This document shows, piece after piece, positions 17,285 to 26,275 of a stretch of 64,000 nt of DNA. The position numbers were made by a program, and so were the translations under genes. The stretch is from Chitinophagaceae bacterium. GTDB taxonomy: Bacteria; Bacteroidota; Bacteroidia; Chitinophagales; Chitinophagaceae. The notes under the pieces were generated by a model. That model searched no databases. It saw only the letters and a list, made by a program, of their open reading frames with translations, and was not told where the DNA came from. The first letter of the stretch is position 1; every line of letters starts with the position of its first letter. The stretch covers positions 372,001-436,000 of the forward strand of contig JADJDJ010000001.1 in assembly GCA_016702745.1 (NCBI GenBank). Direction: 5' to 3'.

Positions 17285-17719
17285 ATGCGACGCATATTCG
17301 TATCCGCTATATTATTGCTGGCCTTCATGTTATTTATTGCAATACAGTCCAGAGCGCAAAGTCCCGCAGTAAATAAAGAAGGTATTACAACTGCTTTTTC
17401 TCTGTACTATGAAAACTTAAATCCTGCCAAAAGCCTGCTGCCCGTCACCGACCTGACTAAAATTTCAGCAGCCAGTATGCAGGTATTCCCTAACCCGGTA
17501 AAAGGACCGCTGGTTACCATTCAGATTGAAACCGAACAACCCGGATTGCATGTAGTAAAACTGTTCAATGAATTCAGTAAACAACTGAAAAGCATGAATG
17601 TGAACCTTGTTAAGGGTAGCCAGTCTATATTATTTGATTTAGGTGAACTGCCCCCTGGTTATTATTCCATCCAGTTGAGTGGTAGTTTCAGCAAAGCAAT
17701 GACATTGCTCGTGAAATAA
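17285..17719 (+). CDS. Small secreted protein with type IX secretion C-terminal domain (type A)
   Basis: A 144-residue protein with a signal peptide (1-24, ending SRAQS), a short linker and a C-terminal sorting domain: VFPNPVKGPLVTIQ near residue 67, LKSMNVNLVKG, GELPPGYYSIQL and a final KAMTLLVK. It is almost only a sorting domain, with about 40 residues of unknown cargo. It is therefore either a very small type IX substrate or the remnant of a larger one. It is followed by a terminator. Confidence 0.8.
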   Translation: MRRIFVSAILLLAFMLFIAIQSRAQSPAVNKEGITTAFSLYYENLNPAKSLLPVTDLTKISAASMQVFPNPVKGPLVTIQIETEQPGLHVVKLFNEFSKQLKSMNVNLVKGSQSILFDLGELPPGYYSIQLSGSFSKAMTLLVK

Positions 17720-17793
17720 TCAGTTGACCTGCCAGATGAGGAGAAGCAACAGCCCGTGCTTTTGATCTTATTCGTTCAGAAAAATAGGGTAGT

Positions 17794-17832
17794 AAAGGTT
17801 TCCGTCAGAAATGATTGCGGAGACCTTTTGTA
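17794..17832 (+). terminator. Rho-independent terminator after the T9SS-domain gene
   Basis: AAAGGTTTCCG (17794-17804) pairs with CGGAGACCTTT (17818-17828), one G-U pair, loop of 13 bases, followed by TTGTATTTT. It lies 75 bases after the stop at 17719. Confidence 0.75.
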
Positions 17833-18215
17833 TTTTATAGGAAGCTTCTTCCACAATCAACTTACTTATTCTCTTCGCCTTTACTAATTTGTTAGTACAT
17901 CATTTTTGATGCAGTAAAATTGTATGCTGATTGAATGGAAAGTGCCTTCACATATTCTATGCTATCTCAACTACCGGGAAAAAATAGGATATCCCTTAAG
18001 GCACCAATGAGGGCTAGAATAAAACATCCTGAAGGATGCATCTGAAGGAAAAATTCAGGCTACAAAGGTGGACCTGATGCCATTTTTATTGATGTTGGGG
18101 TTTTCTTATTTTTAGGCTGACAGAGGAGCGGCATACTGAGTCCTGTGACCCGGTTTTCGGAGGCTTAGCTTTAAGATGTCAACAGATAGCGAAATTTTGT
18201 TATATAAGAAAAGCA
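17833..18215. other. Intergenic region before the AraC gene
   Basis: No coding signal seen. It includes a 14-base palindrome CATCCTGAAGGATG (18025-18038), about 178 bases before the AraC start. Its role is unknown. Confidence 0.4.
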
Positions 18216-19031
18216 ATGAACTATCAAGTATTTGACCCCTGCGATCAGTTATCCGCATTTGTTAAGTGCTATTGGACCTTGGAAAGCATCACTGAAAAAG
18301 TGCCAGAAAGGCAAACAATTGTACCGGATGGTTGCATGGAAATGATTTTCCACTATGGCGATTTATACAGGCAATACACGGAAGATGGTAATTATATTAT
18401 TCAGCCGAAGTGCTTTGTGTTTGGACAACTGACCCGACCGCTTGAAATTGAGCCAACTGGTAAAACCGGAATTTTTTCTGTTCGGTTTCACCATAACGGA
18501 TTTTTCCCGTTTGCAACTATTCCGATAAAAGAAATGGAAAACAGCGCTGTGCCTTTGGAGAAATTATTTGGTAATAGCGGGCTGGACCTTGGGGATAAAC
18601 TTGTAAATGCCGGTTCAACTTCTGAAAGAATAAATCTGATTGAAGCATTCTTTTTGGAAAAGTGTACAGATATAGCGACCGTTGATCGTGTTGTGAAATC
18701 AACAGTTGAAACCATGATGACAGCGAATGGACAGCTTTCCGTTGATGCAATTTCCAGGCAAAAAAGCATCAATAGAAGACAATTGGAACGAAAATTTTCT
18801 TCGGCCATTGGTTTAAGCCCTAAACAGCTTTCAAAGACCATTCGTTTACAGGCTACACTCAAAATGTTACTCAATAAGCAGTTCACCAGTCTTACTGCTC
18901 TGGCATACGAAAATGACTACTACGACCAGGCGCATTTCATCAAGGACTTCAAAGAGCTGACCGGGTTCACACCCAGGGAGTTTTACGGCGACAATCTGCA
19001 GATGTCCATGCTTTTTTATGGGAAGGAATAG
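18216..19031 (+). CDS. AraC-family transcriptional regulator
   Basis: A 271-residue regulator with an N-terminal cupin-like sensing domain (about 1-150, FDPCDQLSAFVKCYW and PDGCMEMIFHYG typical of the DUF6597 group) and a C-terminal double helix-turn-helix domain (about 165-260), with the AraC signature YYDQAHFIKDFKELTGFTPREF. The ligand is unknown. It lies just upstream of a VOC-fold protein and a DUF6265 protein in the same direction, which it may control. Confidence 0.88.
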   Translation: MNYQVFDPCDQLSAFVKCYWTLESITEKVPERQTIVPDGCMEMIFHYGDLYRQYTEDGNYIIQPKCFVFGQLTRPLEIEPTGKTGIFSVRFHHNGFFPFATIPIKEMENSAVPLEKLFGNSGLDLGDKLVNAGSTSERINLIEAFFLEKCTDIATVDRVVKSTVETMMTANGQLSVDAISRQKSINRRQLERKFSSAIGLSPKQLSKTIRLQATLKMLLNKQFTSLTALAYENDYYDQAHFIKDFKELTGFTPREFYGDNLQMSMLFYGKE

Positions 19032-19100
19032 TATTGTCGCATTTTTACAATTTTAGGTTTCAAATGCGCCACAACTTTGTGCCAACCTAAAATTCAGATA

Positions 19101-19469
19101 ATGGAAAATTTAATCAGTTGGTTTGAAATCCCTGCAACGGATTTCAACAGGGCGGTCAGTTTTTATAAAGCTATTCTTGGTTTGGAGATTAAGCAAACCG
19201 AAATGTTCGGTACAAAAATGGGATTCTTCCCCACTGATGGAACTAATGTGTCCGGAGCAATCGTTCAGGGCGATGACTATTTGCCTTCCACCGATGGTGT
19301 TGTTGCCTATTTGAACGGTGGCAGTGACTTGGCTATAGTACTAAATAAGGTGGAAAACAATAATGGGAGAGTAATTGTTCCTAAAACACAAATCAGTCCC
19401 GAAATGGGGTATTTTGGAATGTTTATTGACACAGAGGGAAACAAAATGGCTATTCATTCAATCAATTAA
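19101..19469 (+). CDS. VOC-family (glyoxalase/bleomycin-resistance fold) protein
   Basis: A 122-residue single-domain protein with paired beta-alpha-beta-beta-beta modules: WFEIPATDFNRAVSFYKAILGLEI at the start and GYFGMFIDTEGNKMAIHS at the end. The family covers dioxygenases, isomerases and drug-binding proteins; the substrate cannot be told. The ATG at 19101 is preferred to upstream in-frame starts because it begins the first conserved strand. It lies 69 bases after the AraC stop. Confidence 0.85.
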   Translation: MENLISWFEIPATDFNRAVSFYKAILGLEIKQTEMFGTKMGFFPTDGTNVSGAIVQGDDYLPSTDGVVAYLNGGSDLAIVLNKVENNNGRVIVPKTQISPEMGYFGMFIDTEGNKMAIHSIN

Positions 19470-19473
19470 AAGT

Positions 19474-19952
19474 ATGAGGACAGGAAGTAAAATATTGGCC
19501 GGACTTTTCGGCATGTCGGTTTTTTGTGCTTGGTCAGTGAGCCGGTTTAACCAAATCGAATCAGCCAGGTGGTTGGTCGGAACCTGGGAAAACAAAACCC
19601 CAAGGGCAGTGTTTTCGAAACCTGGAATAAGGTGAACGAAAATGAACTTTCCGGGAAAAGTTATGTCCTCAAAGAAAAGGATACAATTGTATTTGAAACC
19701 ATCAGATTGGTAAAAGAGGAAAGCGGATTGTTTTATATTCCGGTAGTCAAGAACCAAAATGAGGGTATGCCAGTCCGTTTTTCGGCTACAACCATGTCCG
19801 CTAATCAATTGGTTTTTGAAAATCAGCAACACGATTTTCCACAAGTTATTTCCTATACGAAAGTCGGGTCAGATTCATTGGTAGCCGAAATTTCGGGTAC
19901 TAAAAACGGACAGGCCAGGAAACAGACTTTTTCAATGAAACGGGTGAAGTAA
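19474..19952 (+). pseudogene. DUF6265-like exported protein, one frameshift
   Basis: The frame from ATG 19474 encodes a hydrophobic N-terminus and IESARWLVGTWENKT, then runs out of frame. A second frame continues KGSVFETWNKVNENELSGK through to 19952. Adding one C in the CCCC run at 19598-19601 joins them into a protein of about 160 residues with the WLVGTWE start typical of DUF6265, a small beta-barrel fold. The indel in a homopolymer suggests a sequencing error. It begins 4 bases after the VOC gene, so it shares its transcript. Function unknown. Confidence 0.75.
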
Positions 19953-20341
19953 GAGCTGATCGTTCACAATGCCATTAGTTTCGGTCATCCGATAAGATAG
20001 TTCTTTTAGCAGAGTATTGGCACTGGGGCTATACGGGATAAGAAATAGTTTGATACAGCTTTCAGTGATGATGGAATAGTTTTCTTATTTCAGGGGTATG
20101 ACCTTCTTAAAATTTGGGCTCTTTCCTGTTGTCTGTAGGCCGAAAATTCCTGTTGGTAGAAATTTTGTAAGGATATCAGCTTTTATTCATCAATTTGAGA
20201 AGGTTTGGTTACGAACAAAAGGCGCAGTCTGTATCTGTAAATAAAATTGGATAATGACAGATCGAAGCCTATGTGTGCTTTTTTTCTGGCAGTAGTATTC
20301 TAAATGGGCAAGTTAGGTACAATTACAGTGACAGTGCGCTG
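19953..20341. other. Intergenic region between convergent genes, no gene seen
   Basis: AT-rich sequence without a convincing reading frame. The plus-strand frame at 20273-20470 runs through the terminator hairpin and is rejected. Confidence 0.5.
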
Positions 20342-20380
20342 AAAGCAAGCCCGGAGTGGTTTCCGGGCTTGCTTTATATA
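20342..20380. terminator. Bidirectional terminator between convergent genes
   Basis: A perfect 13-bp inverted repeat (20342-20354 with 20363-20375, left arm AAAGCAAGCCCGG) with an 8-base loop. The plus strand continues TTTATATAATA. It lies 390 bases after the DUF6265 gene and 143 bases beyond the minus-strand LytTR gene end. Confidence 0.8.
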
Positions 20381-20517
20381 ATAAATTCAGTAATGAGTGT
20401 TGATCCGGTTTGTTCAGTAGCATGTAGTTTTCAGCCTTTTTTCCTGCATCCCGATTTCAAAAATATGTGATAGGTCAGCTTGTTTCTGAAATAATCCCAG
20501 GCTGGATTTTCGGAGGT

Positions 20518-21222
20518 TTATTTTTCCAGCGCTGCATGAACCGCTTCTTTATAACTTCTCCCGATTGGCAGTAGTTTGTTGTTTATCTCTACATCAGTAG
20601 CCGTAAAAGCATCAATTTTCGATTTTGATACAAGAAATGACCGGTGGATACGCAGAAAATTGTTTTTTGTCATTAACTCCTCCATCTGGCTTAGCATAAA
20701 TTTGGTTATTATGGATTTGTCTTTTGTTACAACTTTGACATATTCCTTAACACTTTCTATATAAAGGATATCATCAGTAAAAAGCTTTATTTTTTTCTTG
20801 CCTACATTAAAATAATAAAACCCTTTCTCTGTATTTTTTGGCTCTTGTATGGTGGCAACAGATCCCGGAAGGTTATTCATCTTGTTTACCGCCTGGCAAA
20901 AGCGGCTGAATTCAATGGGTTTTAAAAGATAATCGAGTGCGTTGAGCTCATATCCATTTATTGCATACTCATGATGTGCTGTTGTGAAAATTACCTTGGG
21001 AGGATGGGTGAGAGTTTTTAGAAAATCAAGACCTTTTAGTTTGGGCAAATGAATGTCAAGAAACATCAGATCGATCTTTTCCTTTTGTAGCATTTCCATC
21101 GCATACAAAGCATCTGTACAAACTCCTTTCAGTGTCAGAAAAGAGACCTGGCTGATATAATCCTGAAGTACTTCTGCCGCTAAAGGCTCGTCCTCCACTA
21201 TGATACAGTTATAGTTTGACAT
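20518..21222 (-). CDS. LytTR-family response regulator
   Basis: A 234-residue regulator with a receiver domain (1-120: VEDEP acidic pocket, phospho-acceptor Asp in LMFLDIHLPKLKG, TTAHHEYA, LLKPIEF) and a C-terminal LytTR DNA-binding domain (about 135-234: DDILYIESVKEYVKVVT, FLRIHRSFLVSKSKI, LPIGRSYKE). It overlaps the start of transcription of no other gene but follows its partner kinase on the minus strand, overlapping it by 14 bases. The module probably regulates a nearby unit; targets unknown. Confidence 0.92.
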   Translation of the reverse strand: MSNYNCIIVEDEPLAAEVLQDYISQVSFLTLKGVCTDALYAMEMLQKEKIDLMFLDIHLPKLKGLDFLKTLTHPPKVIFTTAHHEYAINGYELNALDYLLKPIEFSRFCQAVNKMNNLPGSVATIQEPKNTEKGFYYFNVGKKKIKLFTDDILYIESVKEYVKVVTKDKSIITKFMLSQMEELMTKNNFLRIHRSFLVSKSKIDAFTATDVEINNKLLPIGRSYKEAVHAALEK

Positions 21223-22279
21223 ATTTGTAAAGGTTTGTTTTCAGATTTATATTAAAGTGAGTTTCATTCGAGTCGATATGCAGGTGATGTTCGGGGTAAA
21301 TCAATTCAAGTTGACGCTTTATATTATTTAGCCCCAGTCTTTCTGAATCAAAAACTGGTTTTTCGCCTGATATGGTATTGGTGACACTGAACTGGAGCTG
21401 CCCTTGTTCCAGTTTCAGAAAAATGTCAATTTCGGCGCCAAAACGACTTTCACCAGCACCGTGCTTGAACGCATTTTCCACAAAGGGCAGGAGAATCAGG
21501 GGGGCCATTTGCTGCAGCTCATTGTCTATAGATTTAACAAAGGTTAGCTTTAGATTTGAGCTGTGACGGATTTTCTCGAGTTCAATATAATTATCAAGCA
21601 TCTGTACTTCATCATTTATCGGGATGCTTTCTTTTTTGAGATTCGTATAACATAAATCTGAGCAACTTGGAAAGTTTCATAACCACATCCGGGGTGTCAT
21701 CAGATTTTTTCCTGGCAACGCATAAATATTATTTAGTGTATTGAACAGGAAATGCGGGTTGGTTTGGGCTTTGAGAAACTGAAGTTCGGTCTCCAGTTTT
21801 TTCTTAATAATTTCCTGTTCATTCTCTTTTTGCCGGAGGTTGGCTCTGACTAACTTAAGGGCAAGCGCAATCCCGCTGACGAAAGCAAGGTTGAAAAATG
21901 TGTAGATAATGCTTCCCGGACTAAAGGCACTCTTTAAGTCAGATGGGACCTGATAGATATACTTTAAGACAATCAGATTGCTGATGAATAAAAAGCAGAC
22001 AATGCTGATCAGGAATAATAATATTGAAATAGCACTGATCTGAATCAGGTTTTTATTTCCGTTCAGGTATTGTTCACTCAGGTTAAAAAGGCTATATACC
22101 AATGGAATTTTAACGGCGAGGAAAGGTAGCTGAGCCTTTAAAGACAGAATAAAATAACTTAAAGTGGCGTTTTGTGTATTGCCGGCTGATCCGGCCTCAA
22201 AGTTGAGGTAAGTTTTTAGCAGGATGTAGAGGATCCAGAACGAAATGTGTAACGAAATTCTTTTATTCATATTCTGCAA
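21209..22279 (-). pseudogene. LytS-type sensor histidine kinase, two frame breaks
   Basis: The N-terminal part (21677-22279) holds four or so membrane helices and the phospho-acceptor segment LKAQTNPHFLFNTLNNIYAL. The C-terminal part (21209-21601) holds the ATPase motifs PFVENAFKHGAGE and LGLNNIKRQLELIYP. Between them the frame shifts twice: a missing base near 21714 and an extra base near 21638. The intervening third frame reads KKSDDTPDVVMKLSKLLRFMLYES, as in the paralogue at 55097. All motifs are therefore retained, and two nearby opposite indels may be sequence errors. It overlaps the LytTR gene that follows. Confidence 0.85.
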
Positions 22280-22672
22280 TGTAGTGACAGTATGCCCGCA
22301 GACGGGAAACGTTTGTAAATTTCAGCATTTGTGGGCAAAAATTATACTTTAAAATACTGGCGTCGCTTTTCTCCGGTCAGACTGCAAGTTTCTCCTGCTG
22401 TATGGAGAAATCTGTTCAAAATGGCTTTCTATAGGCTTAAAGCCTTTATTAATTGATTTACTGCATTTTGTTATTCAGATACGGGTAGCTTCATATTATT
22501 ATTGAATGGATAGTGGATTGTTCCCGATCTGGAGAGAAATTCATACGTAGCGGAGGTCTTTTTGAAGATCAGGTAAAAATGGAGCTGAAGTGGAAGGGCT
22601 GAATTAATATTGGTTTAACCGGTTTGAAGAGTGGTGGAAATATATTTTCAATACGGGCATTAAATAATAAAA
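22280..22672. other. Intergenic region between divergent kinase and SGNH genes
   Basis: About 390 bases with no convincing frame. Contains a small CCCG-CAGA-CGGG hairpin near 22293 and otherwise AT-rich sequence that probably holds both promoters. Nothing else recognised. Confidence 0.4.
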
Positions 22673-23365
22673 ATGGTAATAAAAACATATTTCCGTTCTG
22701 CGTACAGTTGGTTTTTTACAGGCCTTTTTTTGTTTGGAATAGCAAACATGGCTTGCAGTAAACAAAAGTACAACAGCGGGCCAGGCAGGCAAACAACTGG
22801 CAACGATACCACCATAGTTCTCCCGGGGGATTCAGCCAAAAATATTCTCTTTATTGGTAATAGTCTGACCTATTTTAATGACCTCCCCGGAAAGCTGATT
22901 GCTATTGGAAGGGCCAATGGGAAAGAAATTATCACAACCATGGTGGCGTATCCCAATTATGCGCTTGAAGACCATTGGAATGCTGGCCGGATTCAGACAC
23001 TTATTGCTACAGGAAAATTTCATTTTGTGGTGATTCAGCAGGGACCCTCCTCTCAGGCAGATGGAAGAGTCATGTTGCAGGACTATGGTGCGAGAATTAA
23101 AACGTTGTGTGATCAGTACAAATCCAGGCTGGCCTTTTTCATGGTCTGGCCTGCTTACGCCAACTTTCACACATTCGATGGAGTGATTAAAAATTATACA
23201 GATGCGGCAACAGCTACACGTTCACTTTTGTGTCCGGTAGGACTGCGCTGGAAAAACTATTTTTTGGCTTCTGGTGATTATTCGTTTTTGGGTCCGGATA
23301 TGTTTCATCCTTCAGAGAAGGGTACGGAGAATGCGGCAGGTATCATCTATGAAACTTTGTTTTAA
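22673..23365 (+). CDS. SGNH/GDSL-type hydrolase, lipoprotein
   Basis: A 230-residue exported lipoprotein (lipobox ANMAC, Cys28) with an SGNH fold. The nucleophile motif FIGNSLTY (Ser64), the VVIQQGPSSQ block and the Asp209-x-x-His212 pair in GPDMFHPSEKG are present. Families of this type deacetylate sugars or act as esterases; the substrate is unknown. A close paralogue with two stop codons is at 39576, and comparison shows that this copy is the intact one. It lies divergent from the LytS kinase. Confidence 0.82.
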   Translation: MVIKTYFRSAYSWFFTGLFLFGIANMACSKQKYNSGPGRQTTGNDTTIVLPGDSAKNILFIGNSLTYFNDLPGKLIAIGRANGKEIITTMVAYPNYALEDHWNAGRIQTLIATGKFHFVVIQQGPSSQADGRVMLQDYGARIKTLCDQYKSRLAFFMVWPAYANFHTFDGVIKNYTDAATATRSLLCPVGLRWKNYFLASGDYSFLGPDMFHPSEKGTENAAGIIYETLF

Positions 23366-23424
23366 GTTCTCCGTATCAATATATGGCATCTATTCTGCTT
23401 AGAACGGAGAATGGTAAGAGGTGG

Positions 23425-23607
23425 ATGAAAAAATTGGTAATCTTTTCGCTGTTGGCTTTTGTGTACTATAGCGGTTGTGGTAACTCCGCTCAAAGTGAAT
23501 TGCCGATAAATGATTCGAAGGAGGGTAGTAATGATATGGAGGAAAAGACAAAACTCAGCGGGAAACGGGACTCTGAGGATGCTAAACTAACCGACTTTAA
23601 TCGGTAA
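23425..23607 (+). CDS. Very small lipoprotein, unknown
   Basis: A 60-residue frame with a hydrophobic N-terminus and lipobox YYSGC, followed by about 40 highly charged and polar residues with no motif. The ATG at 23425 is chosen because it places the signal sequence at the start. It follows the SGNH gene after 59 bases. It may be a real small lipoprotein or the truncated head of a longer one. Confidence 0.45.
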   Translation: MKKLVIFSLLAFVYYSGCGNSAQSELPINDSKEGSNDMEEKTKLSGKRDSEDAKLTDFNR

Positions 23608-23678
23608 GGAATTGGATTAAGAAACTGTAAAGTATCAGGAAATGATGTCAGAAGTCATTCAACCAGTGTAAAATTATC

Positions 23679-24035
23679 ATGCGAAACCGGGTAACTGAGA
23701 TATTGAGAGGGGTGTTTGGATGGGCAGTAGCCTGTGCTTGTTTTTGCCTGCTAATGATATCGTGTGGTAATATTAGGGAAGACAGGGAAATGCATTTGCC
23801 GGATTCTTCTCTAATTAGTGAACAGGGGCCCGGCTGTACTGAATTTCAAAGCTGTATAAATACTTCAAGAAGTAGTATTGATTATATTTTGTTTACTATG
23901 CACACTGGTAACGGTGTTGGGGAAATGTTATGGTCTCAGGGTTGGGTAAGCAGAATGGCTGAGTTTATATCTTTGTTGTCTCCGAAAGCAGAAAAACGTT
24001 ATCCGGGCAATCCCTTATTGATATCAGTAGAATAG
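23679..24035 (+). CDS. Small lipoprotein, unknown
   Basis: A 118-residue frame with a hydrophobic stretch and lipobox LMISC near residue 29, then a low-complexity tail without recognised domains (contains CTEFQSC and a short hydrophobic segment). Coding character of the last third is weak, so it may be truncated or frameshifted. No family recognised. Confidence 0.4.
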   Translation: MRNRVTEILRGVFGWAVACACFCLLMISCGNIREDREMHLPDSSLISEQGPGCTEFQSCINTSRSSIDYILFTMHTGNGVGEMLWSQGWVSRMAEFISLLSPKAEKRYPGNPLLISVE

Positions 24036-24114
24036 GCCCTGGTGCTTCATTTTATTTTATAATTGGCCTATCTTATACGAAAAGTAAGTTTCCGGAACTA
24101 ACTTTTTCAGGGTA

Positions 24115-24868
24115 TTACCTTAGAAGCCATTCCTTCAAAATTGGTGTTTGCTGTCGGCTCACAATAATCCGTTCTTCTTCCATAAAGTTCAGATATACCG
24201 AAACCTGCCCCTGATATGTGTATCGAGTGAGCTGATAGATGTTTTGGCTACAAGATACTTTCTGTTGAGCCTGAAAAATTCATCAGGATTTAAAGTTGTT
24301 CCAATTCAGATAATGATTCGGTCGTAACATATTTTTTTTTGTCCCGCGTTACCAGATAGATTAATGATTTTCACTATAAAAAATGATTGATCTCGCTGGT
24401 TCTGACCGGAATTAACTTCTGACCATGTTTTACGAGGAAGTGATTTTTGTAAGTGTTTTTCTTTTGAGCATTAATATGACTTAAAATCTCTTGAAATGCG
24501 GAAGAGATGAAAAGGCTTTTTCTGGATTGAAAATTGCGGATGGCAAAGTTGACTTTTTCCTGGCTGATGGGTTTTAGCAGATAGGCAACCCCATTGTTGT
24601 CAAAAGCATTCATGATATACTGATTAAAACCGGTGGCAAATATGACTGGTGCATATACCGGGGTTTCAAGAAAGATGGAAAATGCATTACCATCCATGAG
24701 CTCAATATCCATGAATATCAGATCTGGTGAATGTTTTTTCAGTGTTGTGACGGTGTCTTTTATCGAATCAGTTGGGGGAAAGAACTCGGTTCCAGGTACG
24801 GCATTCTTAATCAAATCTTTTAAATGATCGGCCAGTAAAGGCTCATTTTCAACAATCAGTACTTTCAT
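24115..24868 (-). pseudogene. LytTR-family response regulator with collapsed DNA-binding domain
   Basis: The receiver (24868 to about 24500) is intact: VENEP, phospho-acceptor Asp in LIFMDIELMDG, LLKPISQ. The LytTR domain begins (KNHFLVKHGQKLIPVRTSEINHF) and meets a stop at 24374. Beyond it the rest can be found only in changing frames: IYLVTRDKKKYVTTESLSELEQ, then PDEFFRLNRKYLVAKTSIS, then QGQVSVYLNFMEEERIIVSRQQTP ending at 24115. At least three breaks in about 260 bases mean the binding domain cannot be made. This looks like genuine decay. Its partner kinase upstream is intact. Confidence 0.78.
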
Positions 24869-24870
24869 TT

Positions 24871-25917
24871 TTATTCGTTGTTTAAGAGGGGCAGATTAGC
24901 AGTAAAAAGTGAAGAGGTCTGTTGAATTATTATTTGCTCATCGGTTAGCAGTTGGAAACGCTGACGGATGTTGTCTAAACCGGTGCCCATCCGAATTTGG
25001 CCATTTTCCTCCTTTTTGGCAGCATAATTATTCGATATAGAAAGCCGGTCACCATCAAGACTGGAAATAATGATAGTGAGTTTATTTTCAGAATTAAAAT
25101 TATTATGCTTTACTGCATTTTCGATGAGCATTTGCATAATGCAAGGGGGTATTTTCTTATGATAATGGACCTGGTCGATAAATTTGCTGATCTGAATGCT
25201 TCCGGGAAAGCGGATATGAAGTAGTTCTTCATATTTATGGATGAAAATAAGCTCTTCTTCAAGTGTGATTGTCCCTTTTTCCAACGTGATCAGGATATGC
25301 TGCAGACAGTCCGAGAGACTATAAATGACACGGGTGGCCTCCTTTGGGTTTTCCCGGATCATTCTGTCAAGTCCGCCGAGACAGTTGAAGATAAAATGAG
25401 GACTGATATGGTTTTGGAGTGATTTATACTGTGCGGTGATCTTCTCATATTTTAGTCTTTCCTGATTAGCTACTACTTCCCGGAATTTCTCCTGAGCATC
25501 CTTGAATCGGTAATAGTACAGGTAGATAAATAGGATAGACATATTTACAAAGGAGATGAATAAAGGGATGCGAAGGTCAAAGTATTCGGAAAAATGTTCC
25601 GGAAAGAAAACGCGATCCCAAAAAATTACTGAAGTTGGAACGGTTACAATAATAAACAGTATTTCCGAGGTGATTTTTAAACTTGCTTTTCTTGTGGATA
25701 GAATTGGTCTTGAAACCCTGTAGTGAAATACCTGAAGTGCTTTTGTTGTTGTTAGTAGTGTAAAGAAAAGAAGTCCCAGTTCGCGCAGATATCTTAGCAG
25801 GGGAACCGTATTAAGTTCTTTGCCCCGGAGCAAAATAAATATAGGGAAAATCACTGCAGTTATTGTAAGTACTCTCAGAAATTCTTTCCTTTTCGGCACT
25901 ATTCTTTTGATATCCAT
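24871..25917 (-). CDS. LytS-type sensor histidine kinase
   Basis: A 348-residue inner-membrane kinase. Hydrophobic helices fill residues 17-35, 45-62, 82-100 and 118-137, followed by a coiled coil (about 138-170). The His-kinase region is AQYKSLQNHISPHFIFNCLGG and the ATP-binding motifs are MQMLIENAVKHN and GTGLDNIRQRF. The gene is intact and ends 2 bases before the LytTR regulator, which is itself broken, so this kinase may lack its cognate output or act on another LytTR protein in the genome (inference). Confidence 0.9.
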   Translation of the reverse strand: MDIKRIVPKRKEFLRVLTITAVIFPIFILLRGKELNTVPLLRYLRELGLLFFTLLTTTKALQVFHYRVSRPILSTRKASLKITSEILFIIVTVPTSVIFWDRVFFPEHFSEYFDLRIPLFISFVNMSILFIYLYYYRFKDAQEKFREVVANQERLKYEKITAQYKSLQNHISPHFIFNCLGGLDRMIRENPKEATRVIYSLSDCLQHILITLEKGTITLEEELIFIHKYEELLHIRFPGSIQISKFIDQVHYHKKIPPCIMQMLIENAVKHNNFNSENKLTIIISSLDGDRLSISNNYAAKKEENGQIRMGTGLDNIRQRFQLLTDEQIIIQQTSSLFTANLPLLNNE

Positions 25918-26275
25918 GCGTTGATTTAATGATTGAAATTCGCTGTTAAATTATTTCAATTGTAAGTTGGTTTAGTGCGTTTGTTTGAGCAGTTTTCCTT
26001 GTTTATTCATTCATGCCCAGTAGCCCGTATTCCGTCGGAGGAAATGAGTAGTTGATTGATTATTTAAGAAAAATAAATATGACAATTCAGGTTAAAAAAG
26101 AATGATTTCTTGAAATCCCCCTTTTTTTCAACCAATAAATGTGTGCATTCACAGGGTTTTGAGTCCAGTTCACAGATCTTGTCGTACTAATTGAATCTTT
26201 CTTGCGATTCTAGTATTGGAAATGGGGCATGCCCCTTCTAATTTAGTCGAAGATTTACAACATAATCCAGTATTT
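25918..26275. other. Intergenic region with perfect palindrome
   Basis: Lies between the minus-strand kinase and the plus-strand DUF2341/LamG gene. No gene seen. A perfect 12-bp palindrome GGGGCATGCCCC (26224-26235) sits 40 bases before the chosen start of the next gene and may be an operator or leader element. Confidence 0.4.

Noticed and set aside
20273..20470. 65-residue plus-strand frame
   Set aside because: It reads through a perfect terminator hairpin (20342-20375), so it is not a gene.
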